Shown here: positions 15,273-23,156 of the stretch, in pieces
Position numbering within the stretch: the first letter of the stretch is position 1
How the letters are laid out: each line of letters starts with the position of its first letter
Source of the DNA: Nitrospirota bacterium
GTDB taxonomy: Bacteria; JACPQY01
Direction of reading: 5' to 3'
Assembly: GCA_016180645.1 (NCBI GenBank)
Contig: JACPAV010000038.1
Coordinates: 1-36,697 of the forward strand
DNA length: 36,697 bases
The notes under the pieces: generated by a model
Database searches by the model: none
What the model was told of the DNA's origin: nothing
Seen by the model: only the letters and a program-made list of their open reading frames with translations
Program-made: the position numbers and the translations under genes

Positions 15273-16634
15273 TTATTCCGCGGTGAGTTCGGACGCAAGA
15301 TACACCATGTTCCGGCCGCGGGACTTGGCTTTGAACATGGCTTTGTCGGCGTAATCGAGAAGCGTCTGTTTCGTCGTCCCGTCCGAAGGAAAACACGCCA
15401 CGCCGATGGAGACGGAAGTCCGCAGGGATAGCCGTTCACGCGCAAGGAACTCATGGGACGCGACGCGCTCCCGGAGGCGTTCGGCCACGCGGATGGAGTT
15501 ATCCCGGCCCGTCCCCGTGAGCAGGGCGGTGAATTCGTCGCCTCCGTAGTGAACCATCACGTCCGATTCGCGGAGCGCGGCCTTGAGCACCCGGCCCAGC
15601 TCAATGAGCACTTTTCGCGCGGCGAGGTGGCCGTGAGCATCGACCACGGACTTGAACCGGTCGATATCGATAAAGAGAAGCCCGAATTCCAGCCCGTTCG
15701 CCTGTGAGCGGGGAATCTCACGGTCGATCACCGTATTCAGGTACCGGTCGTTGTGCAAGCCCGTGAGGTCGTCGACGAAACTCAAGGCCTGGACATCCTT
15801 GAAACGCTCCGCGTTCTCCGCCGCGAAGGCGATCTGGTCCCGCAGGAAGACGATGCGGAGCAGATCCTCCGACGTGAATTCGCCCGACGCGCGACCCACC
15901 CAGAGGGCGTGAAACCGATGGGCGGCGCCATAGAGCAGCACGCTGACGCACTTGAATCGGCGACCCGCGAGCGTGACCGCGCGTTTTTCCGGGGGCGCGA
16001 GTGACGGGGGGGGGGAAGCGGCGGCGGCCGCAGCCATCGTTTTCTGCATGTCCGGGTCGAGTCCGCTCGCCCCCGCGATTTCCATGCCTTCGGCATTGCC
16101 TGCCGTAACGGCTGTGAAATCGCAGGCCACGATCTGGCTCGCGACTTCCGCGGCCCGGCGATAGAGCTGATCCGGTTCCAACAGCGCGGTCAGGCTCCGC
16201 GTCCTCTCCAGGAGGTCCAGATGGCTCCGCAGAACACGGTCCTTCTCGATGGATTCGCGGCGCCGGAGGCATCGCCGCACCGTCAGGATCAATTCATTCG
16301 GTCCGAAGGGTTTCAGAAGGACGTCGCCTACCCCGACCCTCAGAGCACGGACGAGCAGTTCGACCGAGACGTTGCGCGCGGTCACGATCACCTGGCCGAG
16401 CGGGTCGGTCTGCCGCGCCTCCTGCAGGAATTGAACGCCGGGCATGCCCGGCATGATGAGGTCGGCGATGATGATGATCCCGGAGCGCCCACGCAGCCAT
16501 TCGAGTGCGGCCTCCGGGTCGGAGAAAAACTCGGTGGCCAGCCCTTCGGTGGACAGAATGTCACGGACCTGTTTCCGATAGCCTGCGTCGTCTTCGATGA
16601 TGCAGAGCGGAGAGAGGGCGGATGGAGTGGCCAC
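15273..16634 (-). CDS. Response regulator diguanylate cyclase (REC-GGDEF)
   Basis: A predicted c-di-GMP synthase. The receiver domain (about 1-125, LCIIEDDAGYRK, IIIIADLIMPGMPG, DVLLKPFGP) is followed by a variable sensor-like middle region with an alanine- and proline-rich stretch, and then a GGDEF domain containing FVDDLTGLHNDRYLN, the active site YGGDEF and an I-site RESD five residues before it. I set the start at the GTG at 16634 because a good promoter (TTGAGG, 17 bases, TAGAAT, reverse strand 16642-16670) ends 7 bases upstream; the TTG at 16670 lies inside that promoter's -35. It is the first gene of the hisS-mutL-miaA-accA-apt run and is divergent from cheY. Confidence 0.92.
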   Translation of the reverse strand: MATPSALSPLCIIEDDAGYRKQVRDILSTEGLATEFFSDPEAALEWLRGRSGIIIIADLIMPGMPGVQFLQEARQTDPLGQVIVTARNVSVELLVRALRVGVGDVLLKPFGPNELILTVRRCLRRRESIEKDRVLRSHLDLLERTRSLTALLEPDQLYRRAAEVASQIVACDFTAVTAGNAEGMEIAGASGLDPDMQKTMAAAAAASPPPSLAPPEKRAVTLAGRRFKCVSVLLYGAAHRFHALWVGRASGEFTSEDLLRIVFLRDQIAFAAENAERFKDVQALSFVDDLTGLHNDRYLNTVIDREIPRSQANGLEFGLLFIDIDRFKSVVDAHGHLAARKVLIELGRVLKAALRESDVMVHYGGDEFTALLTGTGRDNSIRVAERLRERVASHEFLARERLSLRTSVSIGVACFPSDGTTKQTLLDYADKAMFKAKSRGRNMVYLASELTAE

Positions 16635-16641
16635 GGCCCGG

Positions 16642-16670
16642 ATTCTATCGATTCGGACCCCGCCCCTCAA
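16642..16670 (-). promoter_or_regulatory. Promoter of the reverse-strand REC-GGDEF/hisS operon
   Basis: Reverse strand: TTGAGG (16665-16670), a 17-base spacer and TAGAAT (16642-16647), ending seven bases before the GTG start at 16634. No Shine-Dalgarno lies between, so the transcript would be leaderless or nearly so. Confidence 0.6.
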
Positions 16671-16722
16671 GCGAGGAGATCACGGGGGATGCCGAGTGCG
16701 TGAAGCAGCCAGTGGTTTCGGC

Positions 16723-16751
16723 TTGTTAACCCAGGGACGCTGTGATACTTT
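16723..16751 (+). promoter_or_regulatory. Promoter of the chemosensory operon, leaderless type
   Basis: TTGTTA (16723-16728), a 17-base spacer and TACTTT (16746-16751), followed by exactly six bases and then the cheY GTG at 16758. This predicts initiation at the start codon. Confidence 0.55.
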
Positions 16752-16757
16752 TCCGGT

Positions 16758-17126
16758 GTGTACAAGATCCTCGTTGTGGATGACTCTGCCGCTACGCGAT
16801 CCGCCCTGACTTCCGCCATCGAAAGGCTCGACGCTTCCACCGTGGTGGCCTCGCCGAACGCCTACGAGGCACTCAAGCTTCTTCCGCGGGAGCGGTTCGA
16901 TCTCATCATCACGGACATCAACATGCCGGACATTAACGGGCTCGAACTGATTCACTACATCCGGGCCAACCCTCTCTACAAGTCCACTCCCGTTTTCGTC
17001 GTTTCCACCGAGGGCGCGGAACGCGACCGCCGGAAGGGTCTGGAACTGGGCGCGAACGAATACGTGGTGAAACCGTTCGATCCGGACGAGCTCCTCGCCC
17101 TGGTGAAGAAGTACCTCACCGCCTGA
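16758..17126 (+). CDS. cheY: CheY-like single-domain response regulator
   Basis: A 122-residue receiver-only protein that would take phosphate from the CheA encoded next and carry the signal to an output such as a motor or pilus. Conserved residues are all in place: the acidic pair D8 and D9 (LVVDDS), phospho-acceptor D53 (LIITDINMPDING), S83 in VVSTEG, and K105 in YVVKPFDP. The start is GTG; a longer form is not supported, because the promoter ends six bases upstream. It is followed by a 76-base gap before cheA. Confidence 0.93.
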   Translation: MYKILVVDDSAATRSALTSAIERLDASTVVASPNAYEALKLLPRERFDLIITDINMPDINGLELIHYIRANPLYKSTPVFVVSTEGAERDRRKGLELGANEYVVKPFDPDELLALVKKYLTA

Positions 17127-17202
17127 ATCGTGCCCGCCCTCCGCGCGCCCAAGGATTTGGAATCTCAAATCTCGAATTTGAAATCCACAGGGTAGGGATC
17201 AG

Positions 17203-19416
17203 GTGCCTCGCGACCCCTCCGACAAAGCCCTCCTCGATTTCATCGCGGAGGCTGAAGAACTGCTCGAATCCCTGGAGCAGGACATCCTTCTCCTTGATGA
17301 AACCGCCCAGGAAGGTGAACTTTCCCGGGAGGTTCTAAACCGGATTTTCCGCTCCGCCCATACGCTGAAGGGGGTGTCGGGCATGTATGGGTTCGATCGC
17401 ATGAGCCGGCTCGGGCATGTCATGGAGGAAATCTTCGACGCACTGCGCATGGACCGTATCGTCTACTCCGGAGATTTGAAAACCCCCTTGCTCGGCGCGC
17501 TTCAGGTGTTCAAGGAGGTCATCAAGCGGAGAAGCGATGAGGACAAGGACTTGGAACCCCGGTTCGCGGATTGGCACGACCGGCTCAGCGCGGCGGTCCA
17601 TTCGCCGCCTCCCGCCGAGGTGGCCCCCGCTCCCGGCGCGTCGCCGCCGAAGTCTGCGGCGGACGATATTCAGATCGATCCGGAAATTCTCAAGGTCCTG
17701 ACGGAATACGAGGAGCACGTCCTCAAGAAACACATCAAGGCGAACCGTGCGATCTACAAGGTCCATTGCGCCTTCCCGATTGACGCGTTTGACAAGGGGC
17801 TCGAAAAAGTTACGGAGCAGCTCAAGTCGGTGGCGGATGTGATCAGCGTTCTCCCCAGCACCAGCACGGGGGACGAAAACAAACTGGAGTTCGACATCCT
17901 TGTGGCTACGGACCGGCTCCAGCACACGCTCCTCAGCGCCATCGATCCCCAGTTCAGGCTCGAAGATTTCATCCTGCCGAGGAAGTCGGAGCCGGCGGCG
18001 GTGGCAAAACCCCGGGCCGCGGCCCCGGTCCTTCCCCCCGCGCCCGCTCCGGCGCCGGCGCCGCATCCCGCCGCGCTGGAGGAGCGGGGCGAGACGAAGG
18101 TCGAATCCGTCAGCCTGAAGAGCGTGGCCGAAACGGTCCGCGTGGACATTCATCGCCTCGACCAGCTCATGAACATTGTGGGGGAGCTGATCCTGTATAA
18201 GACGATGCTCAACCAGGCTTCCACGGAAATTTCCGTCCGGTGGGAGGCGCTGGCCAAGGAGATTGCGGAGAGGTTCAATCTCGGCCCCTCCTCCCATGAA
18301 GTTCTCGCCCGCTCGATGGCCAAGGCCCTCCCTCCGACCTTTGTGAAGGCGAACAAGGAACTGGACCGGCGGCTGAAAGAGCTTCAGAACCGCATGATGG
18401 AAGTGCGCCTGGTTCCGCTCAAGCAGGTGTTCTCACGCCTGATGCGCGAGATCCGGAAGCTCCGCGACCAACTCAACAAACAGATCGATGTGCGCATGGA
18501 GGGCGAGGAAACGGAGTTGGACAAACTGCTGGTGGAGGAGTTGGTGGACCCGCTCATGCACCTCGTGCGAAACGCCGTGGACCACGGCATCCCTTCGCGG
18601 GGCACGGTTTCGCTGAAAGCCTCCCAGATCGGAAACCATGTCGTGGTGGAGGTGGCGGACGACGGATCGGGCATTGATCCGGCGAAGGTCTTGAAGGTGG
18701 CTTTGGAGCGCAAGATGCCTCGGGGCTTGGAACTCAAGGCGGAGTTGGACCGGCTGGCGGCCGCGGAGACCGCGAAGGGGCAGGCGCAGGAGAGTGTCTG
18801 GAGAAACCTGCTGCAAGACAAGAAGAGCGAGATCTTTTCCTTCCTCTTCGAGCCGGGATTCAGCACCAAGACGGAGGTTTCGACCCTCTCCGGGCGTGGA
18901 GTGGGTCTGGATGTGGTCAAGCGGAACATCTCACGCCATTCGGGCATCATCGAGGTCAAGAGCGAGGTGGGACAGGGGTCCACCTTCACCATCACCCTTC
19001 CCATCACGCTGGCGATCATCCAGGTGCTTCTGGTGCAGGTCGAGAATCACCAATTTGCGATTTCCCTTTCGTCCGTCCTGGAGACCCGCGAGCTTCCCAC
19101 CGCGGACATCCGCACGATCGAGCGCAAAGAGGTGATGCAACTGCGGGAGAGGACGCTGCCGCTGGTTCGTGTGCGCTCCTTCCTGGGATTGAACGGGACC
19201 GTTCCTGAAAAACAGTTTGTCGTGGTGGTCGGATACGGCGAGAAGGTCATGGGCCTGATTGTGGATGAGCTTCATGGCCAGCAGGACGTGGTCATCAAGT
19301 CCCTGGGCCGGCTCCTCCGCGGGATACGCGGCTTTGCCGGCGCCGCCGACCTCGGGTCGAAAACGATTCTCGTTTTGGACGTGGGCCACATCATCTCGAC
19401 CAGCTACAGGATGTAG
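17203..19416 (+). CDS. cheA: Chemotaxis histidine kinase CheA
   Basis: A 737-residue kinase that reads receptor arrays and phosphorylates CheY. HPt domain at about 1-110 with the phosphorylated H53 in FRSAHTLKGVSGMYGF. An atypical middle domain (about 160-255) sits where P2 usually lies, followed by an alanine-proline linker. Dimerisation domain begins at RVDIHRLDQLMNIVGELIL. ATPase domain has LVRNAVDHGI, DDGSGIDP and GRGVGLDVVK, and carries an extra charged insertion between the last two boxes. A C-terminal CheW-like domain covers about 600-737 (ITLAIIQVLLVQVENHQFAI onward). The GTG start follows an AGGGA Shine-Dalgarno. The next cheW gene begins within about 10 bases of the stop. Confidence 0.96.
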   Translation: MPRDPSDKALLDFIAEAEELLESLEQDILLLDETAQEGELSREVLNRIFRSAHTLKGVSGMYGFDRMSRLGHVMEEIFDALRMDRIVYSGDLKTPLLGALQVFKEVIKRRSDEDKDLEPRFADWHDRLSAAVHSPPPAEVAPAPGASPPKSAADDIQIDPEILKVLTEYEEHVLKKHIKANRAIYKVHCAFPIDAFDKGLEKVTEQLKSVADVISVLPSTSTGDENKLEFDILVATDRLQHTLLSAIDPQFRLEDFILPRKSEPAAVAKPRAAAPVLPPAPAPAPAPHPAALEERGETKVESVSLKSVAETVRVDIHRLDQLMNIVGELILYKTMLNQASTEISVRWEALAKEIAERFNLGPSSHEVLARSMAKALPPTFVKANKELDRRLKELQNRMMEVRLVPLKQVFSRLMREIRKLRDQLNKQIDVRMEGEETELDKLLVEELVDPLMHLVRNAVDHGIPSRGTVSLKASQIGNHVVVEVADDGSGIDPAKVLKVALERKMPRGLELKAELDRLAAAETAKGQAQESVWRNLLQDKKSEIFSFLFEPGFSTKTEVSTLSGRGVGLDVVKRNISRHSGIIEVKSEVGQGSTFTITLPITLAIIQVLLVQVENHQFAISLSSVLETRELPTADIRTIERKEVMQLRERTLPLVRVRSFLGLNGTVPEKQFVVVVGYGEKVMGLIVDELHGQQDVVIKSLGRLLRGIRGFAGAADLGSKTILVLDVGHIISTSYRM

Positions 19417-19427
19417 GGTTGGAGCGC

Positions 19428-20051
19428 ATGACGGATCGGCCGATCTCAAGCGCGATGGTTCCCGGCGCGTCGAAGGGGGGGGAAGACGAAGCTCCGCCTC
19501 GCGCGATCTTCACGTTCTGGCTCGGCGATGAAGAGTACGGAATCGAGCTGGCCGCCGTGAAGGAGATTGTGAAGCACAAGGATCTCACGGTGACGCGCGT
19601 GCCGACGGCCCCGCCCTTCATCCCCGGAATTCTCAGTCTCCGCGGTGAAGTGATCCCGATGCTGGATCTCAAGATGCGGCTGGGGCTGGGCGCGGAGGCC
19701 GGAGCCGAATCGGGGACCGGCGGCCGCATCGTCATCTGCGAGCACCGGGGAAGTTCGTTCGGTGTCATCGTGGACCGCGTGGGCGGGGTGGTCCACGTGC
19801 CGGAGAGCCGCCTGGAGAAGGCCCCGGCACACATTGGCGCGGCGGAAGCCGAGTTCATCGAGCGATTGGGGAAGTACGATGCCCACGAGCGAAGGCGGGC
19901 GGGAGAGTTTGTCCCCGGTGAGTTCAGCCAGGAGGAGGCAGGCGAACAAGGCGAGTTGGAGGAAATGAAGATCGTGGCGATTCTTCACGTTCCCAAGATC
20001 GTGGATTTCGGGCTGGAGGAGGAGGGGGAGATTGACGAAGCCGGTGGATGA
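19428..20051 (+). CDS. cheW: CheW-like coupling protein, first copy
   Basis: A 207-residue coupling protein linking receptors to CheA. The CheW fold is clear at about 25-150: FTFWLGDEEYGIELAAVKEIVKH, the GILSLRGEVIPMLDLKMRLGL core motif and FGVIVDRVGGVVHVP. After the CheW core comes a long acidic extension (about 150-207, rich in Glu: QEEAGEQGELEEMK, EEEGEIDE) that is unusual for the family. The ATG at 19428 is preferred; a TTG nine bases earlier is also possible. Its last 20 bases overlap the second cheW, and the glutamate-coding GAGGAG run doubles as that gene's Shine-Dalgarno. Confidence 0.92.
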   Translation: MTDRPISSAMVPGASKGGEDEAPPRAIFTFWLGDEEYGIELAAVKEIVKHKDLTVTRVPTAPPFIPGILSLRGEVIPMLDLKMRLGLGAEAGAESGTGGRIVICEHRGSSFGVIVDRVGGVVHVPESRLEKAPAHIGAAEAEFIERLGKYDAHERRRAGEFVPGEFSQEEAGEQGELEEMKIVAILHVPKIVDFGLEEEGEIDEAGG

Positions 20052-20577
20052 GGAGAGCCAATACGCCTTGATCCGGGTCGGCTCCGAGAAGTACGCCATC
20101 GACATCATGCGCGTCAAGGAGATCCTCCGTCCGCTGAAGGTCACGGCCGTCAAGCGAACGTTCAAGTTCGTGGAGGGCGTCATTGATCTCCGGGGGGAAG
20201 TTATTCCGGTGGTGGATCTGCGCAAACGGTTGGGGGCCGGGGAGGAATCCGACGCGGAAGTCACGGGAGGCGAATTCGAGTCGAGATTTTCTCGCTCGCG
20301 GACGAAAGCCGTGCCGGGCGCCGTTCGGAAGAAAGAGCGAATCGTGGTGGTGGGATGGGATGAAGGGAAGCTGGGGTTGATGGTGGATGAAGCGAGCGAG
20401 GTTTTCCGATTGCCCGCCGACCGCATCCAACCGCCGCCCCCTTCGGCGGCGGGTGAAGATCCGCTCTATGCAGGGATCGTTCCCTTTGCGGGGGACTTGA
20501 TCATGGTGCTGGATCTCGATCACCTTTTTTCGAAACACGAGCGGGGCGAACTGGAAGCCTCGGAGCTGAAGGAATGA
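20032..20577 (+). CDS. cheW: CheW-like coupling protein, second copy
   Basis: A 181-residue CheW paralogue: YALIRVGSEKYAIDIMRVKEILRP, FVEGVIDLRGEVIPVVDLRKRLG and LGLMVDEASEVFRLP, ending LIMVLDLDHLFSKHE. A basic insertion in the middle (ESRFSRSRTKAVPGAVRKKER, about residues 83-103) interrupts the fold. The TTG start at 20032 sits just after a very strong GGAGGAGGAGGGGG ribosome site, inside the end of the first cheW; a GTG twelve bases later is an alternative. Two different CheW proteins may join different receptors to the same kinase. Confidence 0.92.
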   Translation: MTKPVDEESQYALIRVGSEKYAIDIMRVKEILRPLKVTAVKRTFKFVEGVIDLRGEVIPVVDLRKRLGAGEESDAEVTGGEFESRFSRSRTKAVPGAVRKKERIVVVGWDEGKLGLMVDEASEVFRLPADRIQPPPPSAAGEDPLYAGIVPFAGDLIMVLDLDHLFSKHERGELEASELKE

Positions 20578-20612
20578 TCGCCCGTATTCCTCCCCCAGGC
20601 AGGATCTGATCC

Positions 20613-23156
20613 ATGGTGCGCCTGATCCGCCAAGGGATGATCTTTTGGAACGCTGTGGCCAGCGTCATGGGAGGTCTGGTCTTCCTGCTGACCTACATCA
20701 CCGCCGCCGATCTGAACGTCCAGCAGCTCATCGCGGCCGTTGGGGGGGGAGCGGTGCTGCTGTTCCTGGTCACCGGGCCCATCCAGTACGGCTCAAATGA
20801 GATTTGGTTCCGTCCGATCTTCCAATTCATTCGGAAACGTGAGCGGCGTGAGACCGTACCGGAAGAGGTGCTGGAAGCGGCCTACTCGGGAGTCCTTCGC
20901 TTTCCGATCCGCGCGGCTTTCGTGTCCCTCGCGATGTGGACGATTCCCACGGCGTTTTTCGTCTTCGTGTTTCTCGACCGGTTTGGGGTGAGCCGTCGCC
21001 AGCAGGTCTATCTCTGGGCGGCTTTGGCGAACGCCGGTCTGGTCGGACTGGTGTTCCAGTTCTTTCTTTTCAAGCGCGCCCTGGCTCCCGTTGCCGGTGA
21101 GTTGGCCCATCTCCTGCGGCAACTCCCATCCGCCATCACCACGCAGCCGCCCATTCTGAGTATCCGGCTGAAGATCTACGTGTCCTTCCTGGCCCTGCTG
21201 TCCTTCTCTCTCATCTTCTTGTCCCTTTTGAGCTTCAGCCGATTCGAGAAAGTTCACTCGGAACACATCAAGAGCCTCGCGCTCCAGGAATTGTCCAACA
21301 TCCGGGGCGTCCTCCTCCCCGTGCACGAATCACCTTCGGATGAGTGGGCCCACGCGGTGCGTTCGGTGCGATTGACCGGCCAGGGTCGGCCCTTTCTGCT
21401 GGAGGTGTCTGGGAAACCGATTTCGGGACCTCCGGTTCCGCTACCCGCTCTCCGAGTCGATGAAGCCTGGTCGAAGACCTCCGCCGAGGAGGTGTGGGTG
21501 GCCACCCGGCTGCTCTTGCCGCCGGTCGTTCTGGGGATCGTCTATCCCCGGTCGGAGTTTGTAGCGGTCGGGAGAGATTTCGCTTTTGCCACCATCGGGG
21601 TGGGGCTGTTTACGCTGGCGTTCGGATTCGTGATCGCCTTCCTGGCTGCGGTGCATGTGTCGGGGCCGGTGAAGGAGCTGGGCCAGGGGCTCTCGCGCGC
21701 CGCAAGGGGATATTTCGGGGAGCCGCGCGTGTACCTCGGAGGCGATGAAGTGGACGGGCTCAGCCGGTCGATCCGAAGCATGGTCCGCCGGATGCACGCG
21801 CAGCTCAGCCATGTGCGGGAGGGAGCCGTGGGCATGGCGGAATCGGCGCGCCGTACGTTTACCGCCTCGCGCGCGATTCATGCCGAGAGCCGCGGGCAGC
21901 TGATCGATGCGGAAGACGCCTCGAAGCTTTCCGGCATGATTGCGTCCAACACCGAGATGATGAATCGTGAGGTGAAGGGACTCCGCAAGGTGGCGGAGGA
22001 CATTCTGGGGTTCTTCACCTCGCTCGTAGGGGGGATGGATCGCGTGGACCATTCGGGCGCCGACCTGAGGGCTTCGATCCAGGAGTTTTCACCGATGATG
22101 GAGAAGGTCATGGGCATCGCCGACCAGATGAGCGGTCAAACCGGTGAGCTGGCCCGGTTTTCGGACGAAACGGCCGCCGCCACCACGCAGGCGCATGCCA
22201 GCGCCCGGAACGTCGAGAGGGTTGCTTTGGAAGCGTCCGCTTTGATCCTGAGCGTGCGGGAGGCGGCGGAGCGGGGAGAAGAAGCCATCCGGTCGATTGC
22301 CGCCGGAATGGGGCGCATCCAACAGGCCGGCGAGAGCGTGTTGACGCTGATCGAGGAATTGGACGGACTCTTCAGGGAGGTGAAGTGGATCATCCATCTC
22401 ATCGGGGAAGTCGCCGAGGACGCGGACATCCTGGCTCTCAATGCGGAAATCATCTCCGAGCAGGTGGGAGAGCGAGGGGGGGGATTCTCCATCGTGGCCC
22501 AGGAGGTGGGAAACCTGGCCTACAACACACAGTCCTACACCCGGACCGTTACGGGCCATCTCGAGCGTGTCGAGCGCATGGAGAAATCGACGCTGATCAA
22601 GGTGGGCGAGATGAACAAGGTGATTCAGGAGGCGATCTTTTACGCGAATGAGCTTTCCAAAACCTTCCAGCTCGTTCTCGAGCATACTCAGCGGAATGCC
22701 GGAGTGGCGCAGGAAATCGCCAATGCATGCAGAGAGCAGGCCACGGGGAGCGAGCGCATCACCACCGCCATGGTGCAGATGAACCAGACGGTGGAGCAGA
22801 TCTCCTCGGACGCCGAACGGATGCGCGCGTGCGTGGAAAGGATCCGGACCATTGCCGGGAGGCTGAACGAAGGGTCGGAGGCCCTCTCCGAACGGTCGCG
22901 CCGGCAGAAAGCGGCATCGGAGGAGGCCCGGACCACTCTCTCGCCGCTGCTGGAGCTCGTGGACTCGATTGCGCGCGCTTCGAACGAACAGGGAGCAACC
23001 ATGGGAGCGTTTCAAGAAAACGTGAATCGCCTCGTGGATGCCGCGTCGCAGAACGCGACCACCACGGATGGCCTCGAGAACGCCTGCGCCCGCATCGAGG
23101 GCGGCGCCGAACAGCTCGAGGCGCAGACGGCGCGCATCTACCTGGAGAAAGCATGA
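20613..23156 (+). CDS. Methyl-accepting-chemotaxis-like receptor 1, multi-pass membrane type
   Basis: An 847-residue receptor-like protein. Instead of the usual two, the N-terminal half shows about six membrane segments (near residues 8-33, 40-60, 98-122, 130-155, 184-210 and 323-347). A short periplasmic region lies between the last two, followed by a HAMP-like region and a long coiled-coil signalling domain. The tip sequence is diverged: DADILALNAEIISEQVGERGGGFSIVAQEV, where most receptors have NLLALNAAIEAARAGE. It should still contact CheA/CheW but may be tuned differently. It starts 35 bases after cheW2 with an AGGA ribosome site, and its stop overlaps the next receptor start as ATGA. Confidence 0.85.
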   Translation: MVRLIRQGMIFWNAVASVMGGLVFLLTYITAADLNVQQLIAAVGGGAVLLFLVTGPIQYGSNEIWFRPIFQFIRKRERRETVPEEVLEAAYSGVLRFPIRAAFVSLAMWTIPTAFFVFVFLDRFGVSRRQQVYLWAALANAGLVGLVFQFFLFKRALAPVAGELAHLLRQLPSAITTQPPILSIRLKIYVSFLALLSFSLIFLSLLSFSRFEKVHSEHIKSLALQELSNIRGVLLPVHESPSDEWAHAVRSVRLTGQGRPFLLEVSGKPISGPPVPLPALRVDEAWSKTSAEEVWVATRLLLPPVVLGIVYPRSEFVAVGRDFAFATIGVGLFTLAFGFVIAFLAAVHVSGPVKELGQGLSRAARGYFGEPRVYLGGDEVDGLSRSIRSMVRRMHAQLSHVREGAVGMAESARRTFTASRAIHAESRGQLIDAEDASKLSGMIASNTEMMNREVKGLRKVAEDILGFFTSLVGGMDRVDHSGADLRASIQEFSPMMEKVMGIADQMSGQTGELARFSDETAAATTQAHASARNVERVALEASALILSVREAAERGEEAIRSIAAGMGRIQQAGESVLTLIEELDGLFREVKWIIHLIGEVAEDADILALNAEIISEQVGERGGGFSIVAQEVGNLAYNTQSYTRTVTGHLERVERMEKSTLIKVGEMNKVIQEAIFYANELSKTFQLVLEHTQRNAGVAQEIANACREQATGSERITTAMVQMNQTVEQISSDAERMRACVERIRTIAGRLNEGSEALSERSRRQKAASEEARTTLSPLLELVDSIARASNEQGATMGAFQENVNRLVDAASQNATTTDGLENACARIEGGAEQLEAQTARIYLEKA

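Noticed and set aside
17155-17190. A GGATTT...AAATCC imperfect palindrome between cheY and cheA as a terminator.
   Set aside because: The arms pair for only about six bases, no T-run follows, and the genes are in the same direction and pathway.
22727-23152. An N-terminal extension of receptor 2 by about 142 residues.
   Set aside because: It lies wholly inside receptor 1 in another frame and reads as compositionally odd Arg/Gly/His-rich sequence; the ATG at 23153 directly precedes the first membrane helix.
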